From Cupriavidus sp. EM10 (GTDB lineage: Bacteria; Pseudomonadota; Gammaproteobacteria; Burkholderiales; Burkholderiaceae), in NCBI RefSeq assembly GCF_018729255.1, contig NZ_CP076061.1, positions 930,001-994,000 on the forward strand: 64,000 nt of DNA. Direction: 5' to 3'. Shown piece after piece: positions 41,604 to 51,379 of the stretch. The notes beneath the pieces were generated by a model. That model was given only the letters and a program-made list of their open reading frames with translations, ran no database searches and had not been told where the DNA came from. Position 1 is the first letter of the stretch; the number at the start of each line of letters is the position of its first letter. Position numbers and translations under genes: made by a program.

Positions 41604-42860
41604 ATGCCAGCTCAAGAATCTCCTGCCCAAGCGATTGCTGTCGACACGACCAACGTACGGCTAGCGTCGATGCCGCAACCGCAGCCTCCGGCCGCCGATG
41701 TGGCATTGCTTCGCCAACGCGCCCAGGCGCTGCTGCCCGACATCGGGCGGGATGCCGCGCAGCGCGAGAGCCGCCGCGAACTGCCCTTTGAATTTTCGCG
41801 CCAGGTCGCCAATGCCGGTCTGCTGACGTTCCGCATCCCGAAGGCGTATGGCGGCCCCGGCGGCAGCATGCGCGATGCCATCCGCTTTGTGCAGGAACTG
41901 GCTTCGGTCGATGCCAACCTCGCCCAGGCATTGCGGCCCAACTTCGGACTCATCGAGGGCCTGCTCGCGGGCCACGACAATGAAGCGGACCGCAAGCGCT
42001 GGTTTGACCGGCTGCTGGCTGGCCAGATCGTCGGCAATGGCGGCGTGGAGCGCGGCGGCAAGCATGGCGCCATCCAGACCACCATCGTGCGCGAGGCCGA
42101 TCACTATCTCGTCAACGGCACCAAGTACTACAGCACCGGTGCGCTCTACGCCGACTGGATCAGCTCCATCGCCGTGGACGAGGCCGGCAAGGAAACGCAC
42201 TTCACGGTGCCACGCGAGCGGGCCGGCACGACGCTGATCGATGACTTCGACACCATCGGCCAGCGGTTGACTGCCAGTGGCACCACGCAATTCACGAACA
42301 TGCGCGTCGCGCCGGATGAACTGCGCGCCAGCCTCCTGCCACGCGACCGCCGCAATCCGGTATCGCCGGTGTTCCAACTTTTCCTGGCCGCCACCGAAGC
42401 CGGCATCGCACGCAACGCGCTGGACGACGCGGTCTGGTTTGCGCGCAACAAGGCCCGCCCAATCAAGCACAGTTCGGCCGAGCGATCGGTGGACGATCCC
42501 TATGTACAGGAAACCATTGGCAAGATTGCCGCGCAAGTGTTCGCGGCCGAAGCCGCCACGTTGCGCGCCGCCGACTCCATTGACGCTGCCTGGGCGGACA
42601 ATCTCAGCAACGCGTCGCTGACGCAGGCGTCGATCGACGTTGCGCAGGCGCAGTACTTCGCCGTCGCGGCCGCGCTGAAGAGTGCGGAGCTGGCGTTCGA
42701 TGTCGGTGGGGCATCGACCTGCGACCGCCAGTACAACCTGGATCGCCACTGGCGCAATGCGCGCACCGTGGCCAATCACAATCCGCGGCAGTGGAAAGCA
42801 GCCGCCGTGGGCGCATGGCTGCTGAAGGACGAGCCGCCTCCCACGACAGGCCTGTTCTGA
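41604..42860 (+). CDS. SfnB/DszC-like flavoprotein (acyl-CoA dehydrogenase fold)
   Basis: This intact 418-aa protein starts MPAQESPAQAIAVDTTN after a GAAGGA ribosome site. Blocks include FRIPKAYGGPGGS, NGTKYYSTGALYADWIS, TIGQRLTASGTTQF and the C-terminal QYNLDRHWRNARTVANHNPRQW. It is related to, but more diverged from, the SfnB pair at 32860-35379, and lacks their HTLHDP motif (VANHNP instead). It is the only plus-strand gene in this stretch and faces metI tail-to-tail. Confidence 0.85.
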   Translation: MPAQESPAQAIAVDTTNVRLASMPQPQPPAADVALLRQRAQALLPDIGRDAAQRESRRELPFEFSRQVANAGLLTFRIPKAYGGPGGSMRDAIRFVQELASVDANLAQALRPNFGLIEGLLAGHDNEADRKRWFDRLLAGQIVGNGGVERGGKHGAIQTTIVREADHYLVNGTKYYSTGALYADWISSIAVDEAGKETHFTVPRERAGTTLIDDFDTIGQRLTASGTTQFTNMRVAPDELRASLLPRDRRNPVSPVFQLFLAATEAGIARNALDDAVWFARNKARPIKHSSAERSVDDPYVQETIGKIAAQVFAAEAATLRAADSIDAAWADNLSNASLTQASIDVAQAQYFAVAAALKSAELAFDVGGASTCDRQYNLDRHWRNARTVANHNPRQWKAAAVGAWLLKDEPPPTTGLF

Positions 42861-42895
42861 GGACCCGCCGCCTCCCAGGGGAGACGGCGGCGGTG

Positions 42896-43540
42896 CTATC
42901 GCCTGTGATCGAATCTGCGGGCCAGCCGCTCGCCCGCGAACTGCACCACCGTAACCAGCACCACCAGGATTGCGATCACATTGAACATCACGGCCGTTTC
43001 ATAGCGCTCATAGCCGTAGCGGATCGCCAGGTCGCCGAGGCCACCCGCCCCCACGGCACCTGCCATCGCCGACGATCCAATCATCGCAATCACGGTGACC
43101 GTAGCGCCGCCAATCAGCGCCGGCAACGCCTCGGGCAACAGCACATGCCGGACGATATGCCAGCGTCGGCAGCCCATGGCGCGCGCCGCCTCGATCAACC
43201 CTGCGTCGGTTTCATTGAGCGCCACCTGCGACACCCGCGCAAAGAACGGAATCAGATGCGCACTCAGCGGCACCACGGCGGCCCAGGTGCCCATCGTCGT
43301 GCCGACGATCAGCCGCGTCACCGGCAGCATGGCGACCAGCAGGATGATGAACGGGATCGAGCGAAACATGTTGACCAGCACCGACAGCACGCGGTTCGTA
43401 CGCGGCCTGGGCGCAAGGCCGCCAGGTGCGGTCACGGTCAGCACGATGGCCAGCGCCATGCCGACGACGAAGACCACGAGGCAGGCGCTGCCGGTCATCA
43501 GCAGCGTTTCGCCGAACGCCTTCAGGTACTTCTCAGCCAT
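42896..43540 (-). CDS. metI: Methionine-type ABC importer permease MetI (second copy)
   Basis: This 214-aa protein starts [18 protein letters not shown]. It is clearly paralogous to the MetI at 28855, sharing [20 protein letters not shown] and [18 protein letters not shown] chose the ATG at 43540; the longer frame is shadow from metN. It overlaps the metN stop by 8 bp. It is the last gene of the unit monooxygenase-metQ-metN-metI. Confidence 0.88.
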   Translation of the reverse strand: MAEKYLKAFGETLLMTGSACLVVFVVGMALAIVLTVTAPGGLAPRPRTNRVLSVLVNMFRSIPFIILLVAMLPVTRLIVGTTMGTWAAVVPLSAHLIPFFARVSQVALNETDAGLIEAARAMGCRRWHIVRHVLLPEALPALIGGATVTVIAMIGSSAMAGAVGAGGLGDLAIRYGYERYETAVMFNVIAILVVLVTVVQFAGERLARRFDHRR

Positions 43541-44356
43541 TGGCAACACGATGGAGTACCTCCGCTGGATGTACGTTAGCCGGCAGACGCTTGCGCAGCG
43601 GGCGCAGCAACGACAGCGTGGCGTCGGCCTGCGGCTCTGCAAACACCCGCCATACGGGCCCCTGCTCCTTCACCTGGCCATGGTCCAGCACCAGCACGCG
43701 GTCGCAGGCTTCCTCGATCACAGCCATGTCGTGCGTGATCAGGACCACGGTCAGGCCGAGTTGCCTGTTGATGTCGCGCAGCAACGCCAGGATCTGCTCC
43801 GTTGTTTCGGGATCGAGCGCCGAAGTCGCTTCGTCGCACAACAGGATCTCCGGCCGGTGTACCAGCGCACGCGCAATGCCTACGCGCTGCTTCTGTCCAC
43901 CCGACAGCATCGCCGGGTACGCCTGGGCCTTGTCCGCGAGCCCCACCGTCGCAAGCAGGTCGTTGACCCGGGTTTCGATCTCGTTGCGCCGCACGCCTGC
44001 CACACGCAGTGGCAGCGCAACGTTGTCGAAGACCGTCTTCGCCGACATGAGATTGAAGTGCTGGAAGATCATGCCGATGCGCCTGCGCAGCCCCACCAGG
44101 CCATCCTCGTCGAGGGTGCCAATATCGGCGCCGTCGATCCGGACATGCCCGCGGTCGGGCCGCTCCAGCATGTTGATGCTCCGGAGCAGCGTCGACTTGC
44201 CCGCGCCGCTGCGGCCGATGATGCCGAATATCTCGCCGCGTTCTATCGTGAACGAGACGTCCGCCAGCGCAGGCGCGGCGGCGCCCCATAGGTCTTGCCA
44301 ACCTCGTCGAACACGATGTGCGGGTCGCGCGTCGGCCATTGCGAAATCGTGTGCAT
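43533..44356 (-). CDS. metN: Methionine-type ABC importer ATPase MetN (second copy), frameshifted
   Basis: It starts [20 protein letters not shown] after AAGGA. The frame breaks at C4 (44284-44287, G4 in the message); one extra G gives [19 protein letters not shown]. Walker [25 protein letters not shown] and Walker [14 protein letters not shown] are intact downstream. The restored length is about 274 aa, so unlike the first MetN it lacks a C-terminal NIL regulatory domain. This suggests it is not feedback-inhibited by methionine in the same way, which would fit another sulfur substrate. Confidence 0.82.
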
Positions 44357-44382
44357 GCGAATGGTTCCTTCTGGCAAGCGCC

Positions 44383-45207
44383 TCAAAACGCCGGAATGAC
44401 CGACCCCTGATACTTGGTCAGGATGAACTTGCGCACCGCGTCCGACTGGTAGGACTTGACCAGTTGCTGCACCCACGGTGCGGTCCGGTCCTTTTCACGG
44501 ACGGCAATCACGTTGACGTAGGGATTGTTCTCGCGCTTTTCCACCGCAATGCCATCGCGCGTGGCGATCAGGCCGGCCTGGTAGGCGAACGTGTTGACGA
44601 TGGCCGCCGCATCCACGTCGGGCAACGCACGTGGCAGCACCACCGACGCGCTTTCGATGAATTCGAGCTTGCGCGGATTGGCTGTGATATCGGCCAGCGA
44701 GACGGTGCCCGTGTACGGATCGAAGCCCTCCTTCAGCTTGATCAGCCCGTGGTCGCGCAGAATGACCAGCGCTCGGGTCTGGTTGCTGGGATCGTTCGGG
44801 ATTCCGATGCGGGCGCCGTTCGGCAACGCCTCCAGCGACTTCACCTTGCGCGAATAGAACGCGATCGGCGATATCAGCGTGTCGCCGACATTGGTGATCT
44901 TGTAGCCGCGCTGCTTGATCTGGTCGCGCAGGAATGGAATGTGCTGGAAGGAATTGGCATCGAGATCGCCATTGTTCAGCGCCTCGTTCGGGCTCGCGGT
45001 GCCGGTGATGATCACCGTTTCGACCTTCAGTCCGTTCCTGGCCGCTTCTCGCGTGACGACCTCCCAGATCTCCTCGTCCACCCCGCCGCGCACGCCTACC
45101 TTGAGCGTCTTGCCGCCCGTTGACTGGGCGAGGGCCGAAGAGATCGGCAGGGCGGCCAGCGACAGGGCCAGCGCGGCGATGACACCAAAGGCGGAGCGTC
45201 GTTTCAT
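44383..45207 (-). CDS. metQ: Methionine-type solute-binding protein MetQ/NlpA (second copy)
   Basis: This intact 274-aa protein has a Sec signal peptide ([19 protein letters not shown] through SSALAQ). The NlpA-family body follows: [35 protein letters not shown] and [19 protein letters not shown]. It lies 26 bp ahead of metN. It follows a flavin monooxygenase gene, as the first MetQ does, so the pairing monooxygenase-MetQNI recurs twice in the island. Confidence 0.88.
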   Translation of the reverse strand: MKRRSAFGVIAALALSLAALPISSALAQSTGGKTLKVGVRGGVDEEIWEVVTREAARNGLKVETVIITGTASPNEALNNGDLDANSFQHIPFLRDQIKQRGYKITNVGDTLISPIAFYSRKVKSLEALPNGARIGIPNDPSNQTRALVILRDHGLIKLKEGFDPYTGTVSLADITANPRKLEFIESASVVLPRALPDVDAAAIVNTFAYQAGLIATRDGIAVEKRENNPYVNVIAVREKDRTAPWVQQLVKSYQSDAVRKFILTKYQGSVIPAF

Positions 45208-45294
45208 GATGGCAGGTGCGAGAGTTTGGGAAGCACCAGTCTATGAAGCCCTCCGCCCCGGGTCCACGAAGTAATCCGAGATAGCAAATGCGGA

Positions 45295-46635
45295 CTACGC
45301 CGCCGCCCGGGCATGCGCCCTGCCCGCTGGGCGGGCCAGCCCCATGTGCTCGCGCAAGGTGCTGCCGTTGTAGTCCGTGCGGAACAACCCCCGCCGCTGC
45401 AGGATGGGCACCACGCCATCCACGAAGTCCTGCATCCCGTCAGGCAGCACGTCGGGCATCAGGTTGAAGCCATCGGCCGCACCGTGGCGGAACCACTGCT
45501 CGATGTCGTCGGCAATCTGCTCGGGCGTACCGACGATGACGCGATGCCCGCCCCCACCCGCAAGCTCGCGGATCAGCGCACGTACCGTCAGGTTTTGCCG
45601 CCGTGCAAGTGCGATCGTCGCGCGAAAGAACGTGTGATTGCCATTGGCCGGCAGCGCGATCCCGTCCGGCAATGGCGCATCGATCGATAGGCGGTCGGCA
45701 GCGATGCCAAGCGTGCCCGCGAGCCGGTTAAGGCTGTAGTCCCATGGAATCAGGTCGACCAGCGCATCGCGTCGTTGGCGTGCCTGTGCCTCTGTGGCGC
45801 CGATGATTGTGGTCAGCCCTGGCAGGACCTTGATCGCGCCAGGCCCACGACCCAGCGCTTCGGCACGCTGATTCAGCGCCAGGCGGTACTCGCGCGACTC
45901 TTCCAGCGATTGCGACGCCGAGAATACGGCTTCGGCATGCCGCGCAGCCAGTTCGCGGCCATCGCTTGACCCACCAGCCTGGAACAGCACCGGATGCCCC
46001 TGTGGCGGCCGCGGCAGGTTCAGCGGTCCCTGTACGTCGAAGAACGGGCCGCGGTGGGCAATGGGCTGCAGGCGGGCCGTATCCACGAAGCTGCCGGAAT
46101 GACGGTCGCCCACGAACGCGTCGTCTTCCCAGCTATCCCATAGCGCCTTGACGATGCCCGTGAACTCGTCGGCGCGCGCATAGCGTTGTGCGTGGTCCGG
46201 CGGCGCTGCGCGACCGAAGTTGCGCGCAGACCCGGCATCGGCCGTCGTGACGACATTCCAGCCTGCCCTCCCGCCGCTGACGTGATCCAGCGTGGCGAAG
46301 CGCCGCGCGATGTTGTACGGCTCGTTGTAGCTGGTCGAGGCAGTGGCCACCAATCCGATATGGCGCGTAGCCGCGGCCACGCAGGCAAGCAGCACGGTGG
46401 GCTCCAGCGCGGTAATCGGCCGGAGATTGATCTGGTCGGCAATCGATGCGTTATCGGCCAGGAAGATAGCATCGAACTTGCCCGCCTCGGCAATCTGCGC
46501 CAGCCGGACGTAGTGCTGCACGTCGACAAAGGCCCGCGGATCGCTGTCGGGCAGGCGCCAGGCCGACGGCACGAAGCCCGAGTGCAGCGCGTTGAGATTC
46601 AGGTGCAGTTGGGCAGGCGGCAAGGCTGTGGTCAT
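45295..46635 (-). CDS. NtaA/SnaA/DszA-family FMN-dependent monooxygenase
   Basis: This intact 446-aa protein starts MTTALPPAQLHLNLNALH. Motifs are KFDAIFLADNASIADQ, RFATLDHVSGGRAGWNVVTT, HAQRYARADEFTGIVKALW and PVLFQAGGSSDGRELAARHA, ending in GSTLREHMGLARPAGRAHA. It is the third family member in the window and the only one with an uninterrupted frame. I chose the ATG at 46635; ATG 46683 is possible. It leads the metQNI copy 2 operon and is divergent from the transporter operon at 46806. Confidence 0.86.
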   Translation of the reverse strand: MTTALPPAQLHLNLNALHSGFVPSAWRLPDSDPRAFVDVQHYVRLAQIAEAGKFDAIFLADNASIADQINLRPITALEPTVLLACVAAATRHIGLVATASTSYNEPYNIARRFATLDHVSGGRAGWNVVTTADAGSARNFGRAAPPDHAQRYARADEFTGIVKALWDSWEDDAFVGDRHSGSFVDTARLQPIAHRGPFFDVQGPLNLPRPPQGHPVLFQAGGSSDGRELAARHAEAVFSASQSLEESREYRLALNQRAEALGRGPGAIKVLPGLTTIIGATEAQARQRRDALVDLIPWDYSLNRLAGTLGIAADRLSIDAPLPDGIALPANGNHTFFRATIALARRQNLTVRALIRELAGGGGHRVIVGTPEQIADDIEQWFRHGAADGFNLMPDVLPDGMQDFVDGVVPILQRRGLFRTDYNGSTLREHMGLARPAGRAHARAAA

Positions 46636-46805
46636 GTCGACGAGATGCGGGCGCGTTCGCAATGATGTCTGGCCCTTGAGCATAAGGAAGGACGCCACGG
46701 ACAGGAACGAACGAAAGCCGATATCGATAGGCAAAAGTCTTCGTTGTGTGGGAGTGCGGCGGTTCGCAATACTGCGGACGGAACCTGCACTCACTACACA
46801 ACAAC
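46636..46805. promoter_or_regulatory. Divergent control region of the third sulfur unit
   Basis: This 170-bp region separates the monooxygenase (minus) and solute-binding (plus) genes. It contains GCATAAGGAAGGACGC at 46680, which matches only the first half of the palindrome seen at 35505 and 41509. An AT-rich GCCGATATCGATAGGC stretch near 46716 resembles the TTTCGATATCCGATG stretch near 41490. These shared words suggest common regulation but are not proof. Confidence 0.35.
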
Positions 46806-47882
46806 ATGGTCACCGAACTGAATTTTCCCGCGCCCGGCCGCCGCAGCGCGCTCAAGCAATTGGCATCGCTGGCAGTGGCCGGCAGCATGGGTCCGCTGCT
46901 GGCTGCCTGCTCGAAGGGCGATCCCGCCGCGACATCCGCCGCCGGGCCCGCTGCCCAGGCGACTGGTCCGGCCGCGCCGGCCGTCATCGGCAAGGCCGGC
47001 GACAAGGTCAGCTTCAAGTATCCCGACAACCCCACCTTCGATCTGGTCTACCTGGCCGACCAGCTTGGCTACTTCGACGGCACCAACACGCGCCCAAACT
47101 ATATTGGCAAGGTGGCCGCACCCCAGATCATTCCGTTGACGGGCACCGGCGAGATCGATTTCGGGTCGCGCATGGTGCCGCTGGTGATCTCCGCCGTGGC
47201 GGCCGGGGCCGATCTCAAGATCGTGGCGGCGGGCAACAAGACACTGCAGGACGCGCCGCACATGAAGTATTTCGTGCGCAAGGATTCGGGCATCCGCGCG
47301 CCGAAGGACCTGGAAGGCAAGACCATCGGCATCAACAGCTTTGGCGCCTGCGCCGAGTTCGTGACCAAGACGTTCCTGCGCCAGAAAGGCGTGGACGTCA
47401 ACAAGATCAACTTCGTGGTGATTCCGGACGACCAGGCGGAGCAGACGCTGGCAACCGGCAACACCGACCTGGCGATCATCCACGCGCCGTTCTCGGGCCG
47501 CGCCGACCATGCCGACAAGCTCACCCGGCTGTGGAGCGATTTCGATCTCGATGGCGGCCTGGGCGGCATGCAGCCGTACAGTGTGCATGGCCGGTTCCTG
47601 CGCGAGCATCCGGAGAACGTCCGCGACGTGGTCACGGCGCTGGCCAAGGCCGCCAACTGGGTCAACGCCAACCCAGAGGAGGCGCGCAAGCTGGTGTCCA
47701 GGCGGATCAACCTGCAGCTCGAGTTCGTCGACCGCTACGCCTACGTGGACAACCTCGTGGTCACCGAGCCGCCGATCCAGTACTACATCGACGTGCTGGA
47801 GGCCGAAGGCAAGCTGCAGAAGGGCAAGGTGGCCGCCCGCGACCTCTACACGAACGATTTCAACCCGTTCGCCAGGGCATAG
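46806..47882 (+). CDS. SsuA/NMT1-like ABC solute-binding lipoprotein
   Basis: This 358-aa protein starts MVTELNFPAPGRRSALKQ and has a lipobox LLAACS, so it is probably a lipoprotein. A short Ala/Pro-rich linker follows, then FDLVYLADQLGYFDG, TGEIDFGSRMVPLVISA and LEGKTIGINSFGACAEF. It resembles nitrate/sulfonate/taurine-type binding proteins. It is first in a plus-strand unit with an ATPase (10 bp gap), a permease and a second binding protein. Confidence 0.85.
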   Translation: MVTELNFPAPGRRSALKQLASLAVAGSMGPLLAACSKGDPAATSAAGPAAQATGPAAPAVIGKAGDKVSFKYPDNPTFDLVYLADQLGYFDGTNTRPNYIGKVAAPQIIPLTGTGEIDFGSRMVPLVISAVAAGADLKIVAAGNKTLQDAPHMKYFVRKDSGIRAPKDLEGKTIGINSFGACAEFVTKTFLRQKGVDVNKINFVVIPDDQAEQTLATGNTDLAIIHAPFSGRADHADKLTRLWSDFDLDGGLGGMQPYSVHGRFLREHPENVRDVVTALAKAANWVNANPEEARKLVSRRINLQLEFVDRYAYVDNLVVTEPPIQYYIDVLEAEGKLQKGKVAARDLYTNDFNPFARA

Positions 47883-47892
47883 GACCGACACC

Positions 47893-48803
47893 ATGAGCCA
47901 CAAGATCGTGGCGCGCGGTGTCAAGATGGACTATGCCGTGCGCAATGACGCAGGCCGCGCCGACAACGTGGCCGTGCTGCGCGACTTCGACCTCGACATC
48001 CGCGAGGGCGAGTTCCTTTCCATCCTGGGGCCGTCCGGCTGCGGCAAGTCCACCTTTCTGAGCATCCTGGCCGGGCTGACCGAACGCACGGGTGGCGACA
48101 TCGCCATCGACGGCCAGCCCCTGCGCGGCATCCACCCGGCGCAGGGCGTGGTCTTCCAGGGATATGCGCTGTTCCCGTGGCGCACCGTGCTGCAAAACAT
48201 CGAGGTGGGCCTGGAGATTCGCGGCGTGCCGAAGGCCAGGCGCCGCGTGATTGCCCAGGAATACCTGGAACTGGTGGGGCTGACCGGTTTTGGCCAGCGT
48301 TATCCGCACGAAATATCGGGCGGCATGAAGCAGCGCGTGGCCATCGCGCGGTCGCTGGCCTACCAGCCCGAAGTGCTGCTGATGGACGAGCCGTTCGCCG
48401 CCCTGGACGCGCAGACCCGTGAAATCCTCCAGGGCGAGCTGCTACGCATCTGGGAGCAGCGGCGCAAGACCATCGTGTTCATCACGCATAGCCTGGACGA
48501 AGCCATCTTCCTCTCCGACCGCATTGCGGTGATGACCCGCCGCCCCGGCACCATCAAGCAGATCATCGACGTGCCGCTGCCACGCCCGCGCGCGGCCGAG
48601 GTGCGCAATTCCACCGACTTCATCCGGCTGCGCCAGCGGGCATGGGACATCCTCAAGGACGAAGTGCAGTTTGCCAACCCGGCAGCCGTGCCTCGCCCGC
48701 TGGGGCCACGGCCAATCCGGGGGAACGGCTCCATGGCGAGCGCGCACAGGTCGGACAGCATGGGGATGAAACCGCCGCCGGCGTGGCAAAGGCGGCATCA
48801 TGA
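47893..48803 (+). CDS. Sulfonate/taurine-type ABC importer ATPase, 3' frameshift
   Basis: It starts MSHKIVARGVKMDYAVRN. Walker A GPSGCGKST, GVVFQGYALFPWRTV, ISGGMKQRVAIARSL and Walker B VLLMDEPFAALD are intact. As written, the frame reads through into the permease gene for hundreds of arginine-rich codons. One extra G at 48702-48705 (or 48719-48723) instead gives GATANPGERLHGERAQ and a stop TGA at 48801-48803. That stop overlaps the permease ATG (ATGA) and gives about 303 aa. The tidy overlap argues that this is the true end. Confidence 0.82.
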
Positions 48804-49588
48804 GCCGCGCCGCCTCGCCTTCGCGCCTGGGGGACCGCGCGCTGGGCATCCTTGGCATCGTCGCCTTCCTGCTGGTCTGGGAACTGGTACCACGTCTGCA
48901 TATTGTCAGCGACGCCTACCTGAGCCCGCCCTCGCAGATCATCGTCACGATCTGGGACCTGGTCAGCAGCGGGGCGCTGTTCAGGCACCTGTTCGCCAGC
49001 CTGCAACGGTCGCTGTACGGATTGCTGTCGGCGATCGTGCTCGGCGTGGTGCTGGGACTGCTGATGGGGTGGTTCACCCGCTTCGAGGCCATTATCGACC
49101 CGATCCTGCAGTTGTTCCGTCAGACCTCTGCCTTCGCGCTCTTCCCGGTGTTCATCCTGTTCCTGGGCATTGGCGAGACGTCGAAGGTGGCCATTATCTT
49201 CTGGGCGTCGTTCTGGCCCGTGCTGCTGAGCACCATCAGCGGCGTCAAGCAGGTAGACCGGCTGCTGATCGACTCGGCCCGCTCGATGGGCGCCAATCGG
49301 CTGTTCGTATTCCGCAAGGTGGTGCTGCCGGCGGCCTCGCCGTCGATATTCACCGGCGTGCGGCTGGCTGGCACTTATTGCATTACCGCGCTGGTGGCCG
49401 CCGAGATGATCGGCGCGCATTCGGGCCTGGGTTTCCTGACGCTCAATTCGCAGGAGGTGTTCCAGATCCCGACGATGTATGCAGGCATCCTGCTGCTGGC
49501 CTTGCTCGGCCTGGCGCTGAACTATGGCCTGGCCGTGGTGGAACGCCGGCTGACGCGCTGGCGCAAGGGGCTGACGCTCAATGGCTGA
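48800..49588 (+). CDS. Sulfonate/taurine-type ABC importer permease
   Basis: This intact 262-aa permease starts MSRAASPSRLGDRALG. It has about six membrane segments and the signature DSARSMGANRLFVFRKVVLP. It pairs with the ATPase and the solute-binding lipoprotein upstream. It overlaps the next gene by 8 bp. Confidence 0.87.
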   Translation: MSRAASPSRLGDRALGILGIVAFLLVWELVPRLHIVSDAYLSPPSQIIVTIWDLVSSGALFRHLFASLQRSLYGLLSAIVLGVVLGLLMGWFTRFEAIIDPILQLFRQTSAFALFPVFILFLGIGETSKVAIIFWASFWPVLLSTISGVKQVDRLLIDSARSMGANRLFVFRKVVLPAASPSIFTGVRLAGTYCITALVAAEMIGAHSGLGFLTLNSQEVFQIPTMYAGILLLALLGLALNYGLAVVERRLTRWRKGLTLNG

Positions 49589-50441
49589 ATCCCCTCGATA
49601 CCGCCGATACCGCTGGCTGGCCGCGTTGCTGGCGCCGGCCGCCATCGCCACTGGCGCCGTCGCCTATGCCATAACCCGCCCGGTCCCGCCCGGCCCCTGG
49701 CTGCAAACGGTTCAGCAGCGCGGCACGCTGGTGGTGGGCGTACGGCAGTATGCGCGCCCCGCGCCGCCCAAGGCGCCGACACCGCCCGAGCCCGACCACT
49801 TCGACGTGGCCATGGCGCGCTATGTAGCAAACCGTCTTGGCGTAGCGCTGCAAATCACCGGGCTTCCCGGCGAACCGGGATCGCCAGCATGGCAGGCGGC
49901 GCGGCGCGATGTCGATGTGGTCATCGCAGGCGCCAGTTCGGCGCCTGATGGCAATGCGGCGGTGCCGTCGGCCTACGCCATTGGCGACGGTTCGCTGCTG
50001 GTGCTGCGGGGCAGCCATTACCAATGGGCCGGCGACCTGCGCGGCCAGCCGGTCTGCGTGGGACAGGGCAGCGCCTATGCCACGCGCATCGCACAGGATC
50101 TGGCAGGCGTGCCCAAGGTCTATGCCTCATCGATTCGCGCCGCCACCGGCTTCCTGGCCGGCGAATGCCAGGCGCTTGCCGACGATGCGCCGGTCATCGC
50201 ACGCCTGCTGACGCTGCCGGACTGGCGCTTCTATCGCCGGCTCGACGGCAACCTCCAGGCCGACGCCCACGCCACGCGCATCGGCCTGACGGCCGTCGAC
50301 CCAAAGTCCGCCGCCTGGTTGGACCGAGCCATCCGCGACTGGCGCAGCGACGGCGCCCTGCAGCGCGCCCGCGAGCAGCGCGCGGGCGACGTGGCGTACG
50401 AAGCCAGCCAGCTTCAGGACGGGCTGGTCTGCCATTCCTGA
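49581..50441 (+). CDS. Family-3-like periplasmic solute-binding protein
   Basis: This 286-aa protein has a strong N-terminal membrane or signal segment (WLAALLAPAAIATGAVAYAI). It then shows a family-3-type binding-protein start (LQTVQQRGTLVVGVRQYA, FDVAMARYVANRLGVAL). It is shorter and less conserved than amino-acid-binding relatives. Being translationally coupled to the sulfonate-type permease, it is a second binding protein in one operon with a different fold class from the first (46806), so it may broaden specificity or act as a sensor. The substrate is unknown. Confidence 0.7.
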   Translation: MAESPRYRRYRWLAALLAPAAIATGAVAYAITRPVPPGPWLQTVQQRGTLVVGVRQYARPAPPKAPTPPEPDHFDVAMARYVANRLGVALQITGLPGEPGSPAWQAARRDVDVVIAGASSAPDGNAAVPSAYAIGDGSLLVLRGSHYQWAGDLRGQPVCVGQGSAYATRIAQDLAGVPKVYASSIRAATGFLAGECQALADDAPVIARLLTLPDWRFYRRLDGNLQADAHATRIGLTAVDPKSAAWLDRAIRDWRSDGALQRAREQRAGDVAYEASQLQDGLVCHS

Positions 50442-51379
50442 GGCCCCTGCTCTCCCCGCTTACCCTGCACCCCCTGCACCCCTGCTCCCTTGGCCCAGCG
50501 TGCCTGAGCCGGCTGGCGGCGTGCCGTCGCCCTCCGCTGTCAGCCCTTGACGTAGCGGGCGCCGGCGCATTGTGCGAGACAGCACGTTACGCCACCAAAC
50601 CTGATCTTGCACATCAAAGGTCCTGCAATTACGCTGCTAAGGCGTTGATTTGTTTAGGCACCCATTTCGTCTCAGAAACGTAAAGTGCTTGCAAGCGGTG
50701 TTACCCCTGGACATTAAAGTTCTTTCCAGTTGTATTGTCGGGCGAAGGACCCGTGCACCATAAGCCAGAGTAGGCAAGCCCTGAGTCCCGTACACTGGTC
50801 GGCGAGCCGCCCCGCCCGTCCAAGGTACCGTTGAGCGTCAAGCGGCAGCGACTGGTGAATCAGCCCGACGTGGAGCGGGCGATGCAACACCATCCGCTTT
50901 CCGCCACGTCTAGCGACGAGCCCGCAGAAGGCCCGCCCGGCGGCTGAACGGCGCCTTGCGACTGCAGCTTCAATCGGTCGATGCAACACACTAGACACTG
51001 CATGAGCAGTGGAGGTGTTGTAAATGAAACAGAGGCGCCGGATCTCCCCGCCAGGACCTGGTAGCGACCAGCTATCTCTCGACGGCGGCGCTGCGGACGC
51101 AATCTGCATGCGCCTCTCCCTGCATCTGGACTCGGCCGCTGCCGGCCAGCGGCACCGCCCCACCCTCAACGCACGCCAAGCATTCAAGCCCACACAAACC
51201 GCACGCCCGTGCCGACATCTGAAAATGGCTGGCCCCGCGACATTTGAGCAAAGCCTAGACACAAGTTCGACCCGGCTACCAAACCCACAATATCGGCTGA
51301 TATCAAGCAGCACGATATCCGACCTCGACCGCGGTTATGATGTGCCTATCTCACATCATAAACAGCGAAAGGAACGAGT
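50442..51379. other. 938-bp non-coding boundary between sulfur island and accessory island
   Basis: I see no convincing gene here; ORFs on both strands are arginine- or cysteine-rich shadows. GC content falls visibly after about 50580. The word CGATGCAACAC occurs twice in direct orientation (50880-50890 and 50979-50989), which may mark remains of an insertion sequence. A plausible start with GGAGG precedes ATG 51024, but the 145-aa product has no recognisable domain. The last 50 bp hold the promoter-palindrome of the next gene. Confidence 0.5.
51335..51361. promoter_or_regulatory. Perfect 10-bp inverted repeat over the AbiTii-gene promoter
   Basis: TTATGATGTG (51335-51344) and CACATCATAA (51352-51361) are perfect complements separated by seven bases. 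The left arm contains TATGAT, a good -10 box. The right arm ends 18 bp before the ATG at 51380, just ahead of the ribosome site AAAGGAACG. This looks like an operator that could repress the gene, or less likely an mRNA hairpin near the start. No repressor gene is adjacent, so autoregulation or an unlinked factor is inferred. Confidence 0.55.

Noticed and set aside
47509..49674. A 721-codon frame joining the ABC ATPase to the permease region as a fusion
   Set aside because: After the ATPase it becomes Arg/Pro-rich and is out of frame with the conserved permease; one added G gives a stop overlapping the permease start.
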